From positions 1-32,920 of the forward strand of contig MGXZ01000004.1 of assembly GCA_001802455.1 (NCBI GenBank): a stretch of 32,920 bases of DNA, given 5' to 3'. Shown one piece after another: positions 17,179 to 26,058 of this stretch. The DNA is from Gammaproteobacteria bacterium RIFCSPHIGHO2_12_FULL_39_24 (lineage in GTDB: Bacteria > Pseudomonadota > Gammaproteobacteria > Coxiellales > Coxiellaceae). Under the pieces are notes generated by a model. It made no database searches. It saw only the letters and a list, made by a program, of their open reading frames with translations, and had not been told where the DNA came from. A program made the translations under genes and the position numbers. Positions within the stretch are counted from its first letter, which is position 1. Every line of letters starts with the position of its first letter.

Positions 17179-18074
17179 GATCGTGCACGAAGTAAGTGAA
17201 TACTTATCCCAATCGCCACCAACGCAACCATTACTCCCGAAATAATATCACTCAAAAAATGCCATCCCGTTGGAAAAATCGCAATGATAATGAAGATGAG
17301 ATACAGTACCGCAAACCATCTTGTCCAACGATATTGAAATAAATAATAACTGAATAACACTGCCCATCCTGCATGGAGTGATGGAAAACCAATAATGGCT
17401 GTCATCGCAAAATGAAAGGGTTGATAGTGATGTTCTTCCTGAAAATAGTGGGTGAGATGAATTTGTGTTGCGCTAAAATAGTGATGCGGATAAACATCGG
17501 CAGGTGATGTGGTTGGAAAAAAATAATAAATCGTAAAACTCAACATGAGTAAAATAATAAAACTACCATAATATTCGTAAACCGCTTTTTCTTGTTTAGC
17601 AATGGCCAGTATCACCGGGAAAAGCAAAGCGATAAATAAAAAATCAACATAAATATGAATGGCGATAGTATTCAACAGGGGATGCGCTTCAAACCACTGC
17701 ATGATGCGCAGAAAATGAAAACCCATTTGCTGATCCACATGATTAAAAAATACATCATACAAAGTTGAAACGGGTGTTGTAAAAGCAGCCGTATTTAACA
17801 GCGGTAGCAGCATCCAGGTGAGAAAAATCATCCCAATTGATTTCAGAATAATAGAAAAATATGGAAATGTTTTCGTTATCCATAATCCAAAAAAATAATA
17901 CAGTGCAAACATACCGGCCGCAGAAATAAAAAAAGGATTAATCCATTGCCAGTCGACATAATACTGTGCGTGTGTTTTATTCCAGAGAAGTGCTGCGCCT
18001 ATCAGCAGAAAAGTAAAACCCACTAGTTCTAGAAAAATCACATCTTCTGTTTTGATGAATTTGGTTTGACTCAT
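17175..18074 (-). CDS. PAP2-type membrane phosphatase or lipid phosphotransferase
   Basis: A 299-residue integral membrane protein with roughly seven hydrophobic segments. The C-terminal third carries FPSLHAGWAV and, about 35 residues later, FPTGWHFLSDIISG: the two His-containing motifs of the PAP2 superfamily. The KX6RP first motif of classic LpxE/PgpB phosphatases is not apparent, and the spacing looks more like the PAP2_3 (AUR1-like) group, some of which are phosphotransferases. It starts 3 bases after lpxB on the same strand, so a role in modifying lipid A or a lipid carrier phosphate is a reasonable inference. The substrate is unknown. Confidence 0.8.
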   Translation of the reverse strand: MSQTKFIKTEDVIFLELVGFTFLLIGAALLWNKTHAQYYVDWQWINPFFISAAGMFALYYFFGLWITKTFPYFSIILKSIGMIFLTWMLLPLLNTAAFTTPVSTLYDVFFNHVDQQMGFHFLRIMQWFEAHPLLNTIAIHIYVDFLFIALLFPVILAIAKQEKAVYEYYGSFIILLMLSFTIYYFFPTTSPADVYPHHYFSATQIHLTHYFQEEHHYQPFHFAMTAIIGFPSLHAGWAVLFSYYLFQYRWTRWFAVLYLIFIIIAIFPTGWHFLSDIISGVMVALVAIGISIHLLRARS

Positions 18075-18077
18075 AAT

Positions 18078-19220
18078 TTATTTTGTCAGCATGGTTAACG
18101 CAATATCCGCCACACAATCCGATGAATTTTTAGTGGGATGCGTAACACGTGAGCGGATAGGTGATAATGCCATTCTCATATTTTGATTATACTGTTTATC
18201 TGTAATTAAGTGAGTGATTTCAGTGGAAATATTATCAGCTGTCACATCATCTTGAATAAATTCTTTCGCGATTTCTTTTTCAGCAACAATATTGCATAAC
18301 CCAACCTGTTTTACGCGAATTAATTTTTTTGCCACCCAATAGGTGAGCGGACTGAAGCGATAAATAATACATAATGGTGTTTGCATTAACCCCACTTCCA
18401 ATGTCACGGTACCTGAAACTGCAATCACAGCATCGCTAATTTGCAACACATCGTATAAATGATTTTGAATGAGTTGAATGCTGGGTGGTAGTAAATTCGC
18501 AATCGTTTTTTTATCGAGATGATTTGCCAACGCCAATACAAATTGCGCTTCTGGATGAGCAGCCTGAATTTTTTTGACGGACTCAATGATAATAGGTAAA
18601 TGATTGGTTAATTCGCTGTGTCGGCTGCCGGGTAATAAAGTCACAACGGGTTTGTTAGGATTTAATGTTAATAGCGTAGTTATTTCATTTTTCGACAGCG
18701 TGGGTTTGACTATATTTCCCAAAGGATGTCCAACAAACGTCACAGGAATGTTTGCATCCCGATAAATTTTTTCTTCAAATGAAAATAGTACCGCCATGTG
18801 ATCAACTTGTTTTTTGATTTGTTTGATGCGCCCAGCGCGCCACGCCCAAATTTGTGGGCTCACGTAATACAAAACAGGAATGCCGAGTTTTTTAGCGGTT
18901 TTCATGATGCGAAAATGTGTGTCAGGAAAGTCAATTAAAATAACCAAGTCAGGTTTATTGTCACGTAAATATTTTTTGATGTTGTGCCACATGATTAAAA
19001 TTGCCGGAAAGTGTTTGATAATTTCAATAAGACCCACGACCGCTAATTTTTCAGATTCGAATTGAATTTTCACGCCCGCATCCCGCATTTTTTTTCCGCC
19101 CATACCGGTTAATTTTAACGCGGGATTTTTTTTCAACAATGCGCGCGCCAAATCAGCGCCGAGCAAATCACCCGAGGATTCGCCAGCGCTGATAAAAATA
19201 TTATTGTTGGTGTTTTGCAT
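18078..19220 (-). CDS. lpxB: Lipid-A-disaccharide synthase
   Basis: Condenses UDP-2,3-diacylglucosamine with lipid X to form the lipid A disaccharide; a peripheral inner-membrane GT-B glycosyltransferase. ATG 19220 gives 380 residues, the usual length, and the family start IFISAGESSGDLLGADLARAL; an ATG at 19319 would add residues from inside the upstream gene. VVGLIEIIKHFPAI, DFPDTHFRIMKTAK, YYVSPQIWAWR, VGHPLG, LLPGSRHSE and VSGTVTLEVGLMQTP are present. The start overlaps the oxidoreductase gene end by 20 bases. In E. coli lpxB follows lpxA co-directionally; here it is inverted. Confidence 0.96.
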   Translation of the reverse strand: MQNTNNNIFISAGESSGDLLGADLARALLKKNPALKLTGMGGKKMRDAGVKIQFESEKLAVVGLIEIIKHFPAILIMWHNIKKYLRDNKPDLVILIDFPDTHFRIMKTAKKLGIPVLYYVSPQIWAWRAGRIKQIKKQVDHMAVLFSFEEKIYRDANIPVTFVGHPLGNIVKPTLSKNEITTLLTLNPNKPVVTLLPGSRHSELTNHLPIIIESVKKIQAAHPEAQFVLALANHLDKKTIANLLPPSIQLIQNHLYDVLQISDAVIAVSGTVTLEVGLMQTPLCIIYRFSPLTYWVAKKLIRVKQVGLCNIVAEKEIAKEFIQDDVTADNISTEITHLITDKQYNQNMRMALSPIRSRVTHPTKNSSDCVADIALTMLTK

Positions 19221-20157
19221 TATTGTCAGTGATGATTTGGGTGATTTGCATAGCAATGGCGAGTGCATCGCGCGCTGCTTGTCCCGAGACAGTGGGTGTG
19301 GTGTTGTGAATAACCGCATTTAAAAACGCTTTTATTTCTTCTTTCAATGCATCTCCTTTTTCCAAATACGTTTCTTCAGAATCGATTGTGGGTACACCGG
19401 GATACATTTCACTATTGCCTTTGCGACGAATACGACAAAGATTGCGATGCAAATCGACATGCAGGTGATTTTCATCTTGAAAAATACGCAATAAACGTGC
19501 ACTGGTTGGATTAATACGACTTGCGGTAATTGACGCGACACACCCACTTTCAAATTCTAATCGTGCATTGGCAATATCGATGTGGTGTGTTAGCACACTC
19601 GCACCCGTGGCGCGAATATCAGTGATGGATGATTTAACGAGTGACAACACAATGTCGATGTCGTGAATCATCATATCTAAAATAACAGACACATCGCTAC
19701 CACGCAGTTTAAATGACGTTAATCGTTGCGCTTCAATAAAACGAGTATGATGTACCAGTGGTTCAATGAATCTGAATGCGGGATTAAATCGTTCGATGTG
19801 CCCCACTTGTAATATTAATTTATTTTTTTCAGCCAATGTTACCAATGTGTCGGCTTCTTGTAATGTTGTTGTAATGGGTTTTTCGATAAACACGTGCACT
19901 TTGTTTTTTAAAAAAAACTCAGCAATTTCAAAATGCGAACTGGTGGGCGTTGCAATGCTGACGGCGTTCACTTGACCCAACAAGTCTCGATAATTTTCTG
20001 TTGTTTTTAATCTGTATTTTTCGGACAATTCTTGCGTATTTTCAGAATCAATATCACAAATAGCAACGAGACGAGAAGCGGGAAGTGTGGCATATTTGTC
20101 GACATGATATTTTCCGAGATAGCCCGTCCCAATCACTGCCGCGTTGATTTTATTCAT
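19201..20157 (-). CDS. Gfo/Idh/MocA-family oxidoreductase (GnnA-like candidate)
   Basis: NAD(P)-dependent sugar oxidoreductase. From ATG 20157 the product is 318 residues and opens with the Rossmann motif AAVIGTGYLGKYHV, then AICDID. VFIEKPITTT near residue 95 is the family EKP motif, and GHIERFNPAF and DMMIHDIDIVLSLV form the catalytic region. A second ATG at 20199 is possible. Its position directly upstream of lpxB suggests a lipid A role. In Acidithiobacillus and Leptospira GnnA, of this family, oxidises UDP-GlcNAc so that the aminotransferase GnnB can make UDP-GlcNAc3N. No GnnB is in the window, so the assignment is tentative. Confidence 0.85.
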   Translation of the reverse strand: MNKINAAVIGTGYLGKYHVDKYATLPASRLVAICDIDSENTQELSEKYRLKTTENYRDLLGQVNAVSIATPTSSHFEIAEFFLKNKVHVFIEKPITTTLQEADTLVTLAEKNKLILQVGHIERFNPAFRFIEPLVHHTRFIEAQRLTSFKLRGSDVSVILDMMIHDIDIVLSLVKSSITDIRATGASVLTHHIDIANARLEFESGCVASITASRINPTSARLLRIFQDENHLHVDLHRNLCRIRRKGNSEMYPGVPTIDSEETYLEKGDALKEEIKAFLNAVIHNTTPTVSGQAARDALAIAMQITQIITDNNAKHQQ

Positions 20158-20232
20158 AAATTGAGTTGCTTGCGTTACTATTTTGGCGTAGTTTGTCATT
20201 TTTTTAGTATTAGTTCCAGTATATTTCCTAAA

Positions 20233-20838
20233 ATGGACAGAATCATCATGGACAAGTCTTTTCGGTTTATTGCCGGCGTAGATGAAGCAGGACGTGGACC
20301 GCTCGCAGGACCGGTGTTTGCTGCTGCCGTTATTTTAAATCCCACTCATAACATTCTGGAATTAACAGATTCAAAATTATTAACTGAAAAAAAACGTGAA
20401 AAATTATTCACTGAGATTACTGAAAAATGTATTTCGTACAGCGTTGCTTTTTCCTCTGTAGCTGAAATTGATGAAATGAATATTTTGCAAGCCAGTTTAT
20501 TGGCCATGCGTCGTGCTGTTGCGCAATTGACTGTTGTGCCGCATGAAGTGTGGGTGGATGGCAATCAAAATCCACGTTGTCCTTACCCAACGAAATTAAT
20601 TATTCAAGGTGATTTTTTGATTCCAGTTATTTCTGCTGCGTCTATCATCGCCAAAGTCACTCGTGATCGCTTGATGAAAAAATTGGATGTACAGTTTCCG
20701 GGTTACGGTTTTGCGAAGCATAAAGGCTATGGCACGCGAGAACACTTGGCTGCATTAAAAAAAAGAGGGGCAACATCAATTCACCGATGCTCATTTGCGC
20801 CTGTGCGTGAAGTGGTTGCATTGACAGGAAATGATTAA
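20233..20838 (+). CDS. rnhB: Ribonuclease HII
   Basis: Cleaves RNA in RNA/DNA hybrids and removes misincorporated ribonucleotides. From ATG 20233 the product is 201 residues; ATG 20248 (196 residues) is equally possible and no ribosome binding site decides. Earlier in-frame codons back to 20032 translate the antisense of the oxidoreductase gene and are rejected. The active-site motif GVDEAGRGPLAGP, then LTDSKLLTEKKRE, EVWVDGNQNP and ISAASIIAKVTRDRLM are all present. The C-terminus has GYGFAKHKGYGTREH. It sits upstream of dnaE, with a toxin-antitoxin pair and ddl between. Confidence 0.96.
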   Translation: MDRIIMDKSFRFIAGVDEAGRGPLAGPVFAAAVILNPTHNILELTDSKLLTEKKREKLFTEITEKCISYSVAFSSVAEIDEMNILQASLLAMRRAVAQLTVVPHEVWVDGNQNPRCPYPTKLIIQGDFLIPVISAASIIAKVTRDRLMKKLDVQFPGYGFAKHKGYGTREHLAALKKRGATSIHRCSFAPVREVVALTGND

Positions 20839-20876
20839 GCTGTATATCATATTTGTAATACACCTTATTTATCTTA

Positions 20877-20891
20877 AAAATACGGTATTTT
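20877..20891. promoter_or_regulatory. Palindromic operator candidate upstream of mazEF-type pair
   Basis: AAAATAC (20877-20883) and GTATTTT (20885-20891) form a perfect 7+1+7 inverted repeat 16 bases before the antitoxin ATG. Autorepression by the antitoxin at such a site is typical for ribbon-helix-helix antitoxins. Confidence 0.5.
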
Positions 20892-20906
20892 AATATTGAG
20901 TATAGT

Positions 20907-21146
20907 ATGACATCCTTGATTTCAATTCGACTGGACGAAAATTTGCTTCGCAGTACTAAAAACAAAGCGCGGCTCTTGCATTTGTCGCAGACTGAATATA
21001 TTCGACGGGCAATTGAGCAAATGAATAAAAAAACAGAACAGTTAGCGCGGCGACGTAGACTTAAGCACGCGAGTTTACGTGTTAGAAAAGAAAGTCTGAA
21101 AATCAACACTGAATTTGATGATGTTGAGTATGATCCAAAAATTTAA
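20907..21146 (+). CDS. Ribbon-helix-helix antitoxin (MazE-like)
   Basis: A 79-residue protein beginning MTSLISIRLDENLLRSTKNKARLLHLSQTEYIRRAI, a ribbon-helix-helix DNA-binding domain (one strand then two helices), followed by a basic segment and an acidic tail (EFDDVEYDPKI) that would bind the toxin. It overlaps the downstream toxin by 17 bases. The palindrome at 20877-20891 is its likely operator. It would neutralise the MazF-like ribonuclease and repress the operon. I cannot name a subfamily. Confidence 0.85.
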   Translation: MTSLISIRLDENLLRSTKNKARLLHLSQTEYIRRAIEQMNKKTEQLARRRRLKHASLRVRKESLKINTEFDDVEYDPKI

Positions 21147-21486
21147 AAAAGGTCAAATATGGCTTGCTAATCTCAATCCGAATAAAGGTGCGGAGCCAGG
21201 AAAAACAAGGCCGGTTTTAATTTTGCAGGATCAAACATTGTTGGATGTTGTGCATCCCACGACCGTTATCATTCCATTAACTACGAATATTATGGAAGAC
21301 GTTTATCCTTTGCGTGTGCGTGTATTACCACGAAATCAATTGAAAAAAGAATCTGATTTATTAATTGATCAGATTCGTGCAATTGATAATAAGCGTTTAA
21401 TCAATGGCCCTTTGCTTTCACTGAATCATGAGCAGATGCAAGTTGTTTATCGAGCTGTCAGTGAAGTGATTGGCGCAGAGTGGTAA
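21130..21486 (+). CDS. MazF/PemK-type endoribonuclease toxin
   Basis: Sequence-specific mRNA interferase. From ATG 21130 the product is 118 residues. The N-terminus carries the signature FKKGQIWLANLNPNKGAEPGKTRPVLIL, with the conserved G-IW…L-P…G-E-G-K-RPVL pattern; VIIPLTT and the DLLIDQIRAID strand follow. Earlier in-frame starts (TTG 21115, ATG 21118 and 21121) lie inside the antitoxin gene and give non-family residues. Antitoxin-first order with overlap is typical. The pair interrupts the rnhB-ddl-dnaE segment and is probably an acquired module. Confidence 0.92.
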   Translation: MIQKFKKGQIWLANLNPNKGAEPGKTRPVLILQDQTLLDVVHPTTVIIPLTTNIMEDVYPLRVRVLPRNQLKKESDLLIDQIRAIDNKRLINGPLLSLNHEQMQVVYRAVSEVIGAEW

Positions 21487-21538
21487 CCCAGTGATGAGAC
21501 TGATAACATTTAATATGAAATATTACTAGGAAATTTCA

Positions 21539-22600
21539 ATGCCAAACTTGCTTTCTGTTTTGGTTCTGTGCGGTGGTCAATCCACTGAGCACGATATTTC
21601 TCTTTTATCTGCGAAAAACGTGATTGAACGATTGGATTCCAAAAAGTATCGTGTGTCAGTTGTGAAAATAGAACAAAATGGCGCTTGGATTTATTTTGAA
21701 AATCCACAAAGTTATTTCGAACACGCACACGCACACGCGATGCAAATTATTCCTGGTAATAAAACCCCTTTTTTCGTTAACAACCAACCTGTACCTGTCG
21801 ACTGCATTTTTCCTGTGTTACACGGCACGAACGGCGAAGATGGCACCATGCAGGGATTATTGGAATTATTACCAATTCCTTATGTTGGTGCAGATTGTTT
21901 GAGTTCTGCCATTGCGATGGATAAAGATATTGCAAAACGATTAATGCGTCTTGCAGGCATTCTGGTTGTTGATTGGAAAATAGTGAGAAAATCAGATTCA
22001 ACCATAAATTATGCGACTATTAAAAAACAATTAGGTGACGTGGTATTTGTTAAACCCAATAGTTTGGGTTCATCCGTTGGTGTAAAAAAAGCAACCGATG
22101 AGCAATCATTTTATGCAGCTATTGCAGATGCATTTCGATATGATGAATATATATTAATTGAAAAAGCAATCGTAGGTCGCGAAATTGAATGTTCTGTGTT
22201 AGGAAATGAAAATCCAACAGCGTCCCTGCCTGGTGAAATTATTAATCACACGGAATTTTATTCGTATAATGCGAAGTATTTGGATGATGCAGCGGCAACC
22301 GTTAAAACTCCCGCTGATTTATCGCCAGAATTAATTGCACAATTTCAAATGTTGGCAGTGAAGGCGTATCAAACACTGCGTTGTTTTGGCATGGCACGCG
22401 TGGATTTTTTTCTGAATCAATATAATAAGATTTATATTAATGAGATTAATACCATTCCTGGTTTTACGAATATCAGTATGTATCCGAAAAATTGGGAAGT
22501 CAGTGGTTTGAGTTATTCTGCTTTGTTAGATGAATTGATTTCGTTGGCAATAAAGCGATTTGAATTTAAAAAATCATTGGTGAGAATATTTGATAACTGA
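21539..22600 (+). CDS. ddl: D-alanine--D-alanine ligase
   Basis: ATP-grasp enzyme that makes the D-Ala-D-Ala terminus of peptidoglycan precursors. The 353 residues are closer to DdlA-type length than the shorter ~306 DdlB. Visible signatures are LCGGQSTEHDISLLSAKNV, LHGTNGEDGTMQGLLELL, KPNSLGSSVGVKKA and MARVDFFLNQYNKIYINEINTIPGFT. AGGA precedes the ATG. An in-frame HAHAHA stretch near residue 62 comes from a CACACG repeat. The stop codon and last codons lie in the first GATAACT heptamers, so the extreme C-terminus (FDN) is repeat-derived. It is not in its usual ftsQAZ neighbourhood. Confidence 0.95.
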   Translation: MPNLLSVLVLCGGQSTEHDISLLSAKNVIERLDSKKYRVSVVKIEQNGAWIYFENPQSYFEHAHAHAMQIIPGNKTPFFVNNQPVPVDCIFPVLHGTNGEDGTMQGLLELLPIPYVGADCLSSAIAMDKDIAKRLMRLAGILVVDWKIVRKSDSTINYATIKKQLGDVVFVKPNSLGSSVGVKKATDEQSFYAAIADAFRYDEYILIEKAIVGREIECSVLGNENPTASLPGEIINHTEFYSYNAKYLDDAAATVKTPADLSPELIAQFQMLAVKAYQTLRCFGMARVDFFLNQYNKIYINEINTIPGFTNISMYPKNWEVSGLSYSALLDELISLAIKRFEFKKSLVRIFDN

Positions 22601-22647
22601 TAACTGATAACTGATAACTGATAACTGATAACTGATAACTGATAACT
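22592..22647. repeat. Eight GATAACT heptamers (ddl/dnaE junction)
   Basis: Eight perfect GATAACT copies start inside the last ddl codons and contain its TGA stop (22598-22600). They fill most of the ddl/dnaE gap. Unlike the arrays at 14219 and 15813, no inverted copy is visible upstream. No convincing ribosome binding site remains before dnaE. Confidence 0.9.
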
Positions 22648-22659
22648 GATCACGACCAT

Positions 22660-25600
22660 ATGAGCTCATTTATACACCTCAAAATACATTCCGAATATTC
22701 ATTAATCGATAGCATTATTGATATCGATACATTAATAAGAACAGCCGCAGAAAACAAAATACCAGCAGTGGCGATTACGGATCGCGTGAATTTATTTGGT
22801 TTGGTGAAGTTTTACAAAAAAGCCTTAGAGTTTGGCATCAAACCGATTATCGGTTCGGATTTAATTCTCAAAGGCGATAAAGAATTTTTTTTAGTAACGG
22901 CATTATGCAAAAATCAAAAAGGCTATGCGAATTTGCGTGAATTAATTTCGAAGGCCTATTTGCAAGGACAAATTAATAGTATTCCCACTATTGAATGGGA
23001 TTGGCTGACTCAACATCCTGAAGGATTAATTATTTTATCCGGTGGCCGCCATGGTGATATTGGCAAAGCAATTTTATCAGATGATAAGAAACTCGCTGAA
23101 AAACGCTTAAAAAATTGGATGCACTATTTTTCCACTGATTTTTATTTGGAATTGCAACGCACGAATCGTGAGGGTGAAGAAAATTATATTCAATCTGCTA
23201 TTGTGCTCGCTGAAAAATTTTCTGTTCCTGTGGTTGCAACGAATGATGTGCGATTTATGAAATCAGATGATTTCGAAGCGCATGAAACGCGTGTGTGCAT
23301 TCAGTCGAGTCGTGTATTAAATGATTCCAAACGTCCCAAAAATTATAGTGATCAGCAATATTTTAAAACCGCTACTGAAATGGCAGAATTATTTTCGGAT
23401 ATTCCAGAAAGCTTGCAAAATACGGTTGAAATTGCAAAACGATGTACTGTGGAATTAAAATTAGGACAAGCTTATTTGCCGCAATTTCCATTGCCGTCAA
23501 ACGTGGATTTAAAAGAATATTTTGAGAATAAAGCGAGAGAAGGGTTACGAAAAAGATTAGCCTCTACTCCCACGTCCACGCCCACTCTTTACGAAGACCG
23601 CCTCGCATTCGAATTAAACGTCATTCACAACATGGGTTTTTCTGGTTATTTTTTAATTGTCGCGGATTTTATTCAGTGGTCAAAAGACAATGCTATTCCA
23701 GTTGGACCGGGTCGCGGATCAGGTGCAGGCTCACTCGTTGCGTACTCATTGGGCATTACAGGGTTAGATCCGATTGAACATGAATTATTGTTCGAGCGTT
23801 TTTTAAATCCGGAGCGCGTGTCGATGCCTGATTTTGATATCGATTTTTGCATGGATAATCGCGATCGCGTGATTGAGTATGTCGCCGATAAATATGGTCG
23901 TGATGCGGTTTCACAAATTATTACGTATGGCACGATGGCAGCGAAAGCGGTGGTGCGCGATGTTGGACGCGTGATGGGTTTTCCGTATGGATTTGTCGAC
24001 AAAATTGCAAAATTAATTCCATTTGAGATTGGCATTACATTAGAAAAAGCCTTAGAACAAGAAGTAGAATTAGCAAAATTGTATAACACGGAAGAGGAAG
24101 TTAAAAATTTAATTGATTTGGCTAAAAAATTAGAAGGCCTTGCGCGCAATGCGGGAAAACATGCCGGTGGCGTGGTGATTGCGCCAACGAAATTAACGGA
24201 CTTTGCGCCGTTATATTGTGAAGCGGAGTCTGATCACATTGTTACGCAATTTGATAAAGATGACGTGGAAGCCGTGGGTTTAGTAAAATTCGACTTTTTA
24301 GGATTGCGCACACTGACGATTATTCAGTGGGCAGTAAATTCAATTAATACTCACACTCACACTCTTAACATCGACACCATCCCACTCAATGATCCTAAAA
24401 CATTTTCACTGCTTAAATCGTGTGCGACGACTGCTGTGTTTCAACTTGAATCCCGTGGCATGAAAGATTTGGTGCGTCGTTTGCAGCCGGATTGTTTTGA
24501 TGAAATCACCGCACTCGTTGCCTTATTTCGTCCGGGCCCACTGCAATCGGGCATGGTGGATGATTTTATTAATCGCAAACACGGTCGTGAAAAAGTACAT
24601 TATTTTCATCCGGACATCGAGCCGATTTTAAAACCAACGTATGGCGTGATTTTGTATCAAGAACAAGTGATGCAGATCGCGCAGGTTTTATCGGGATATT
24701 CGTTGGGTGCAGCTGATTTATTGCGTCGCGCGATGGGAAAGAAAAAACCCGAAGAAATGGCGAAGTTACGTGAAACCTTTATTTCAGGTGCTAAAAATAG
24801 AGGTGTTGATGAAAAAACATCGGCACATATTTTTGATGTGATTGAAAAATTTGCAGGATATGGATTTAATAAATCGCATTCCGCGGCGTATGCACTGCTT
24901 GCTTATCAAACCGCTTATTTAAAAGCACATTATCCCGCAGAATTTATGGCGGCGGTTTTATCATCCGATATGGATAACACCGATAAAGTGGTTTCTTTTT
25001 ATCATGAATGTCAGGCGATGCATTTAAAAATGTTATCGCCAAATATTAATATCAGCGATTATCCTTTTTCAGTGAACGAAAAAGGAGAAATCAAATACGG
25101 ATTAGGCGCTATTAAAGGCGTTGGTGAAGCGGCAGCAAAACACATTATTACTGAGCGCGAAAAAAATGGATCCTATAAAAATTTATTTGATTTTTGTGAA
25201 CGTTTAAATTTACACACCGTTTCGCGTCGTGCGATTGAGCCTTTGATTTATTCAGGCGCAATGGATGTATTCGGTGTGAATCGTGAAACGTTGTTTGATT
25301 CTATCGATAAAGCCATTAAAAATGCAGAGCAAAAACATAAAACTCAAGCAGTAGGGCAGGTGGATTTATTTGGTTCTGATGCAGATGTTTCAGAAGCGCA
25401 CATCATAAAAGAAAACCCTCTCAAAAAACTTGAAAACGAAAAAGCCGTATTGGGGCATTATCTCAGTGGTCATCCGATTAAAATTTATGAAAATGAAATT
25501 ACGCGATTAACCACGTGTGTGATCAGCGGATTGTCTGCGCATATGGGGAAATCCATTGTCATCGCGGGGTTGTTAATTGGTATTAAAAAAATTATTACCA

Positions 25601-26055
25601 AACAAGGTAAGCGTATGGCGATTGTAACGTTCGAAGATAGAACGGGTGTGGTTGAGATTACGTTGTTTAGCAAATTGTTTGACGAGGTCTCGCCTTATTT
25701 AGAAAAAAATCAAGTTTATATTGTGCATGGAAAAGTAGAAGAAGATAGTTTTAATCAGAATGTGCGAATGCTGGCAGAGTCGATTGATCATTTGGATATG
25801 AAGCGCGCAAAATTAGCAAAGCGCTTGGTGATTTTTGTAGAGTCTGAAAAACACGTTGAAAAACTACTCGCTGATTTGCCGTCCATTATGCAACCTTATC
25901 AAGGAGGAGATTGCCCCATTCATGTTTTTTATAAAAATAATGACGCGAAAGCCAACATTGAATTAGGAAAAGAATGGTCGGTGCACCCCAAAAATAATTT
26001 GCTCGCGCAATTAAAACAATTATACGGCGAAGAAGCGGTGAAGGTGGGGTATTGA
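22660..26055 (+). CDS. dnaE: DNA polymerase III alpha subunit
   Basis: Replicative polymerase. The 1131 residues are close to E. coli (1160). The PHP domain opens FIHLKIHSEYSLIDSI. The catalytic aspartates are at PDFDIDFCM (Asp 391 and 393) and KFDFLGLRT (Asp 545), with PVGPGRGSGAGSLVAY before them. FRPGPLQSGMVDDFI, ILYQEQVMQIAQVLSGYSLG, KSHSAAYALLAYQT, helix-hairpin-helix GLGAIKGVGEAAAKHII and an OB domain (VITFEDRTGVVEITLF) follow. Two in-frame repeat insertions lie in loops: STPTSTPT (~23562-23587) and THTHT (~24349-24366), where homologues differ. A terminator closes the gene. Confidence 0.97.
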   Translation: MSSFIHLKIHSEYSLIDSIIDIDTLIRTAAENKIPAVAITDRVNLFGLVKFYKKALEFGIKPIIGSDLILKGDKEFFLVTALCKNQKGYANLRELISKAYLQGQINSIPTIEWDWLTQHPEGLIILSGGRHGDIGKAILSDDKKLAEKRLKNWMHYFSTDFYLELQRTNREGEENYIQSAIVLAEKFSVPVVATNDVRFMKSDDFEAHETRVCIQSSRVLNDSKRPKNYSDQQYFKTATEMAELFSDIPESLQNTVEIAKRCTVELKLGQAYLPQFPLPSNVDLKEYFENKAREGLRKRLASTPTSTPTLYEDRLAFELNVIHNMGFSGYFLIVADFIQWSKDNAIPVGPGRGSGAGSLVAYSLGITGLDPIEHELLFERFLNPERVSMPDFDIDFCMDNRDRVIEYVADKYGRDAVSQIITYGTMAAKAVVRDVGRVMGFPYGFVDKIAKLIPFEIGITLEKALEQEVELAKLYNTEEEVKNLIDLAKKLEGLARNAGKHAGGVVIAPTKLTDFAPLYCEAESDHIVTQFDKDDVEAVGLVKFDFLGLRTLTIIQWAVNSINTHTHTLNIDTIPLNDPKTFSLLKSCATTAVFQLESRGMKDLVRRLQPDCFDEITALVALFRPGPLQSGMVDDFINRKHGREKVHYFHPDIEPILKPTYGVILYQEQVMQIAQVLSGYSLGAADLLRRAMGKKKPEEMAKLRETFISGAKNRGVDEKTSAHIFDVIEKFAGYGFNKSHSAAYALLAYQTAYLKAHYPAEFMAAVLSSDMDNTDKVVSFYHECQAMHLKMLSPNINISDYPFSVNEKGEIKYGLGAIKGVGEAAAKHIITEREKNGSYKNLFDFCERLNLHTVSRRAIEPLIYSGAMDVFGVNRETLFDSIDKAIKNAEQKHKTQAVGQVDLFGSDADVSEAHIIKENPLKKLENEKAVLGHYLSGHPIKIYENEITRLTTCVISGLSAHMGKSIVIAGLLIGIKKIITKQGKRMAIVTFEDRTGVVEITLFSKLFDEVSPYLEKNQVYIVHGKVEEDSFNQNVRMLAESIDHLDMKRAKLAKRLVIFVESEKHVEKLLADLPSIMQPYQGGDCPIHVFYKNNDAKANIELGKEWSVHPKNNLLAQLKQLYGEEAVKVGY

Positions 26056-26058
26056 TAC

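Noticed and set aside
20032-20232. Longer N-terminus for RnhB
   Set aside because: It would run antisense through the oxidoreductase gene start; the RNase HII domain starts near 20260.
23673-24149. 158-residue minus-strand ORF inside dnaE
   Set aside because: Antisense shadow of highly conserved polymerase sequence, with no ribosome binding site or similarity.
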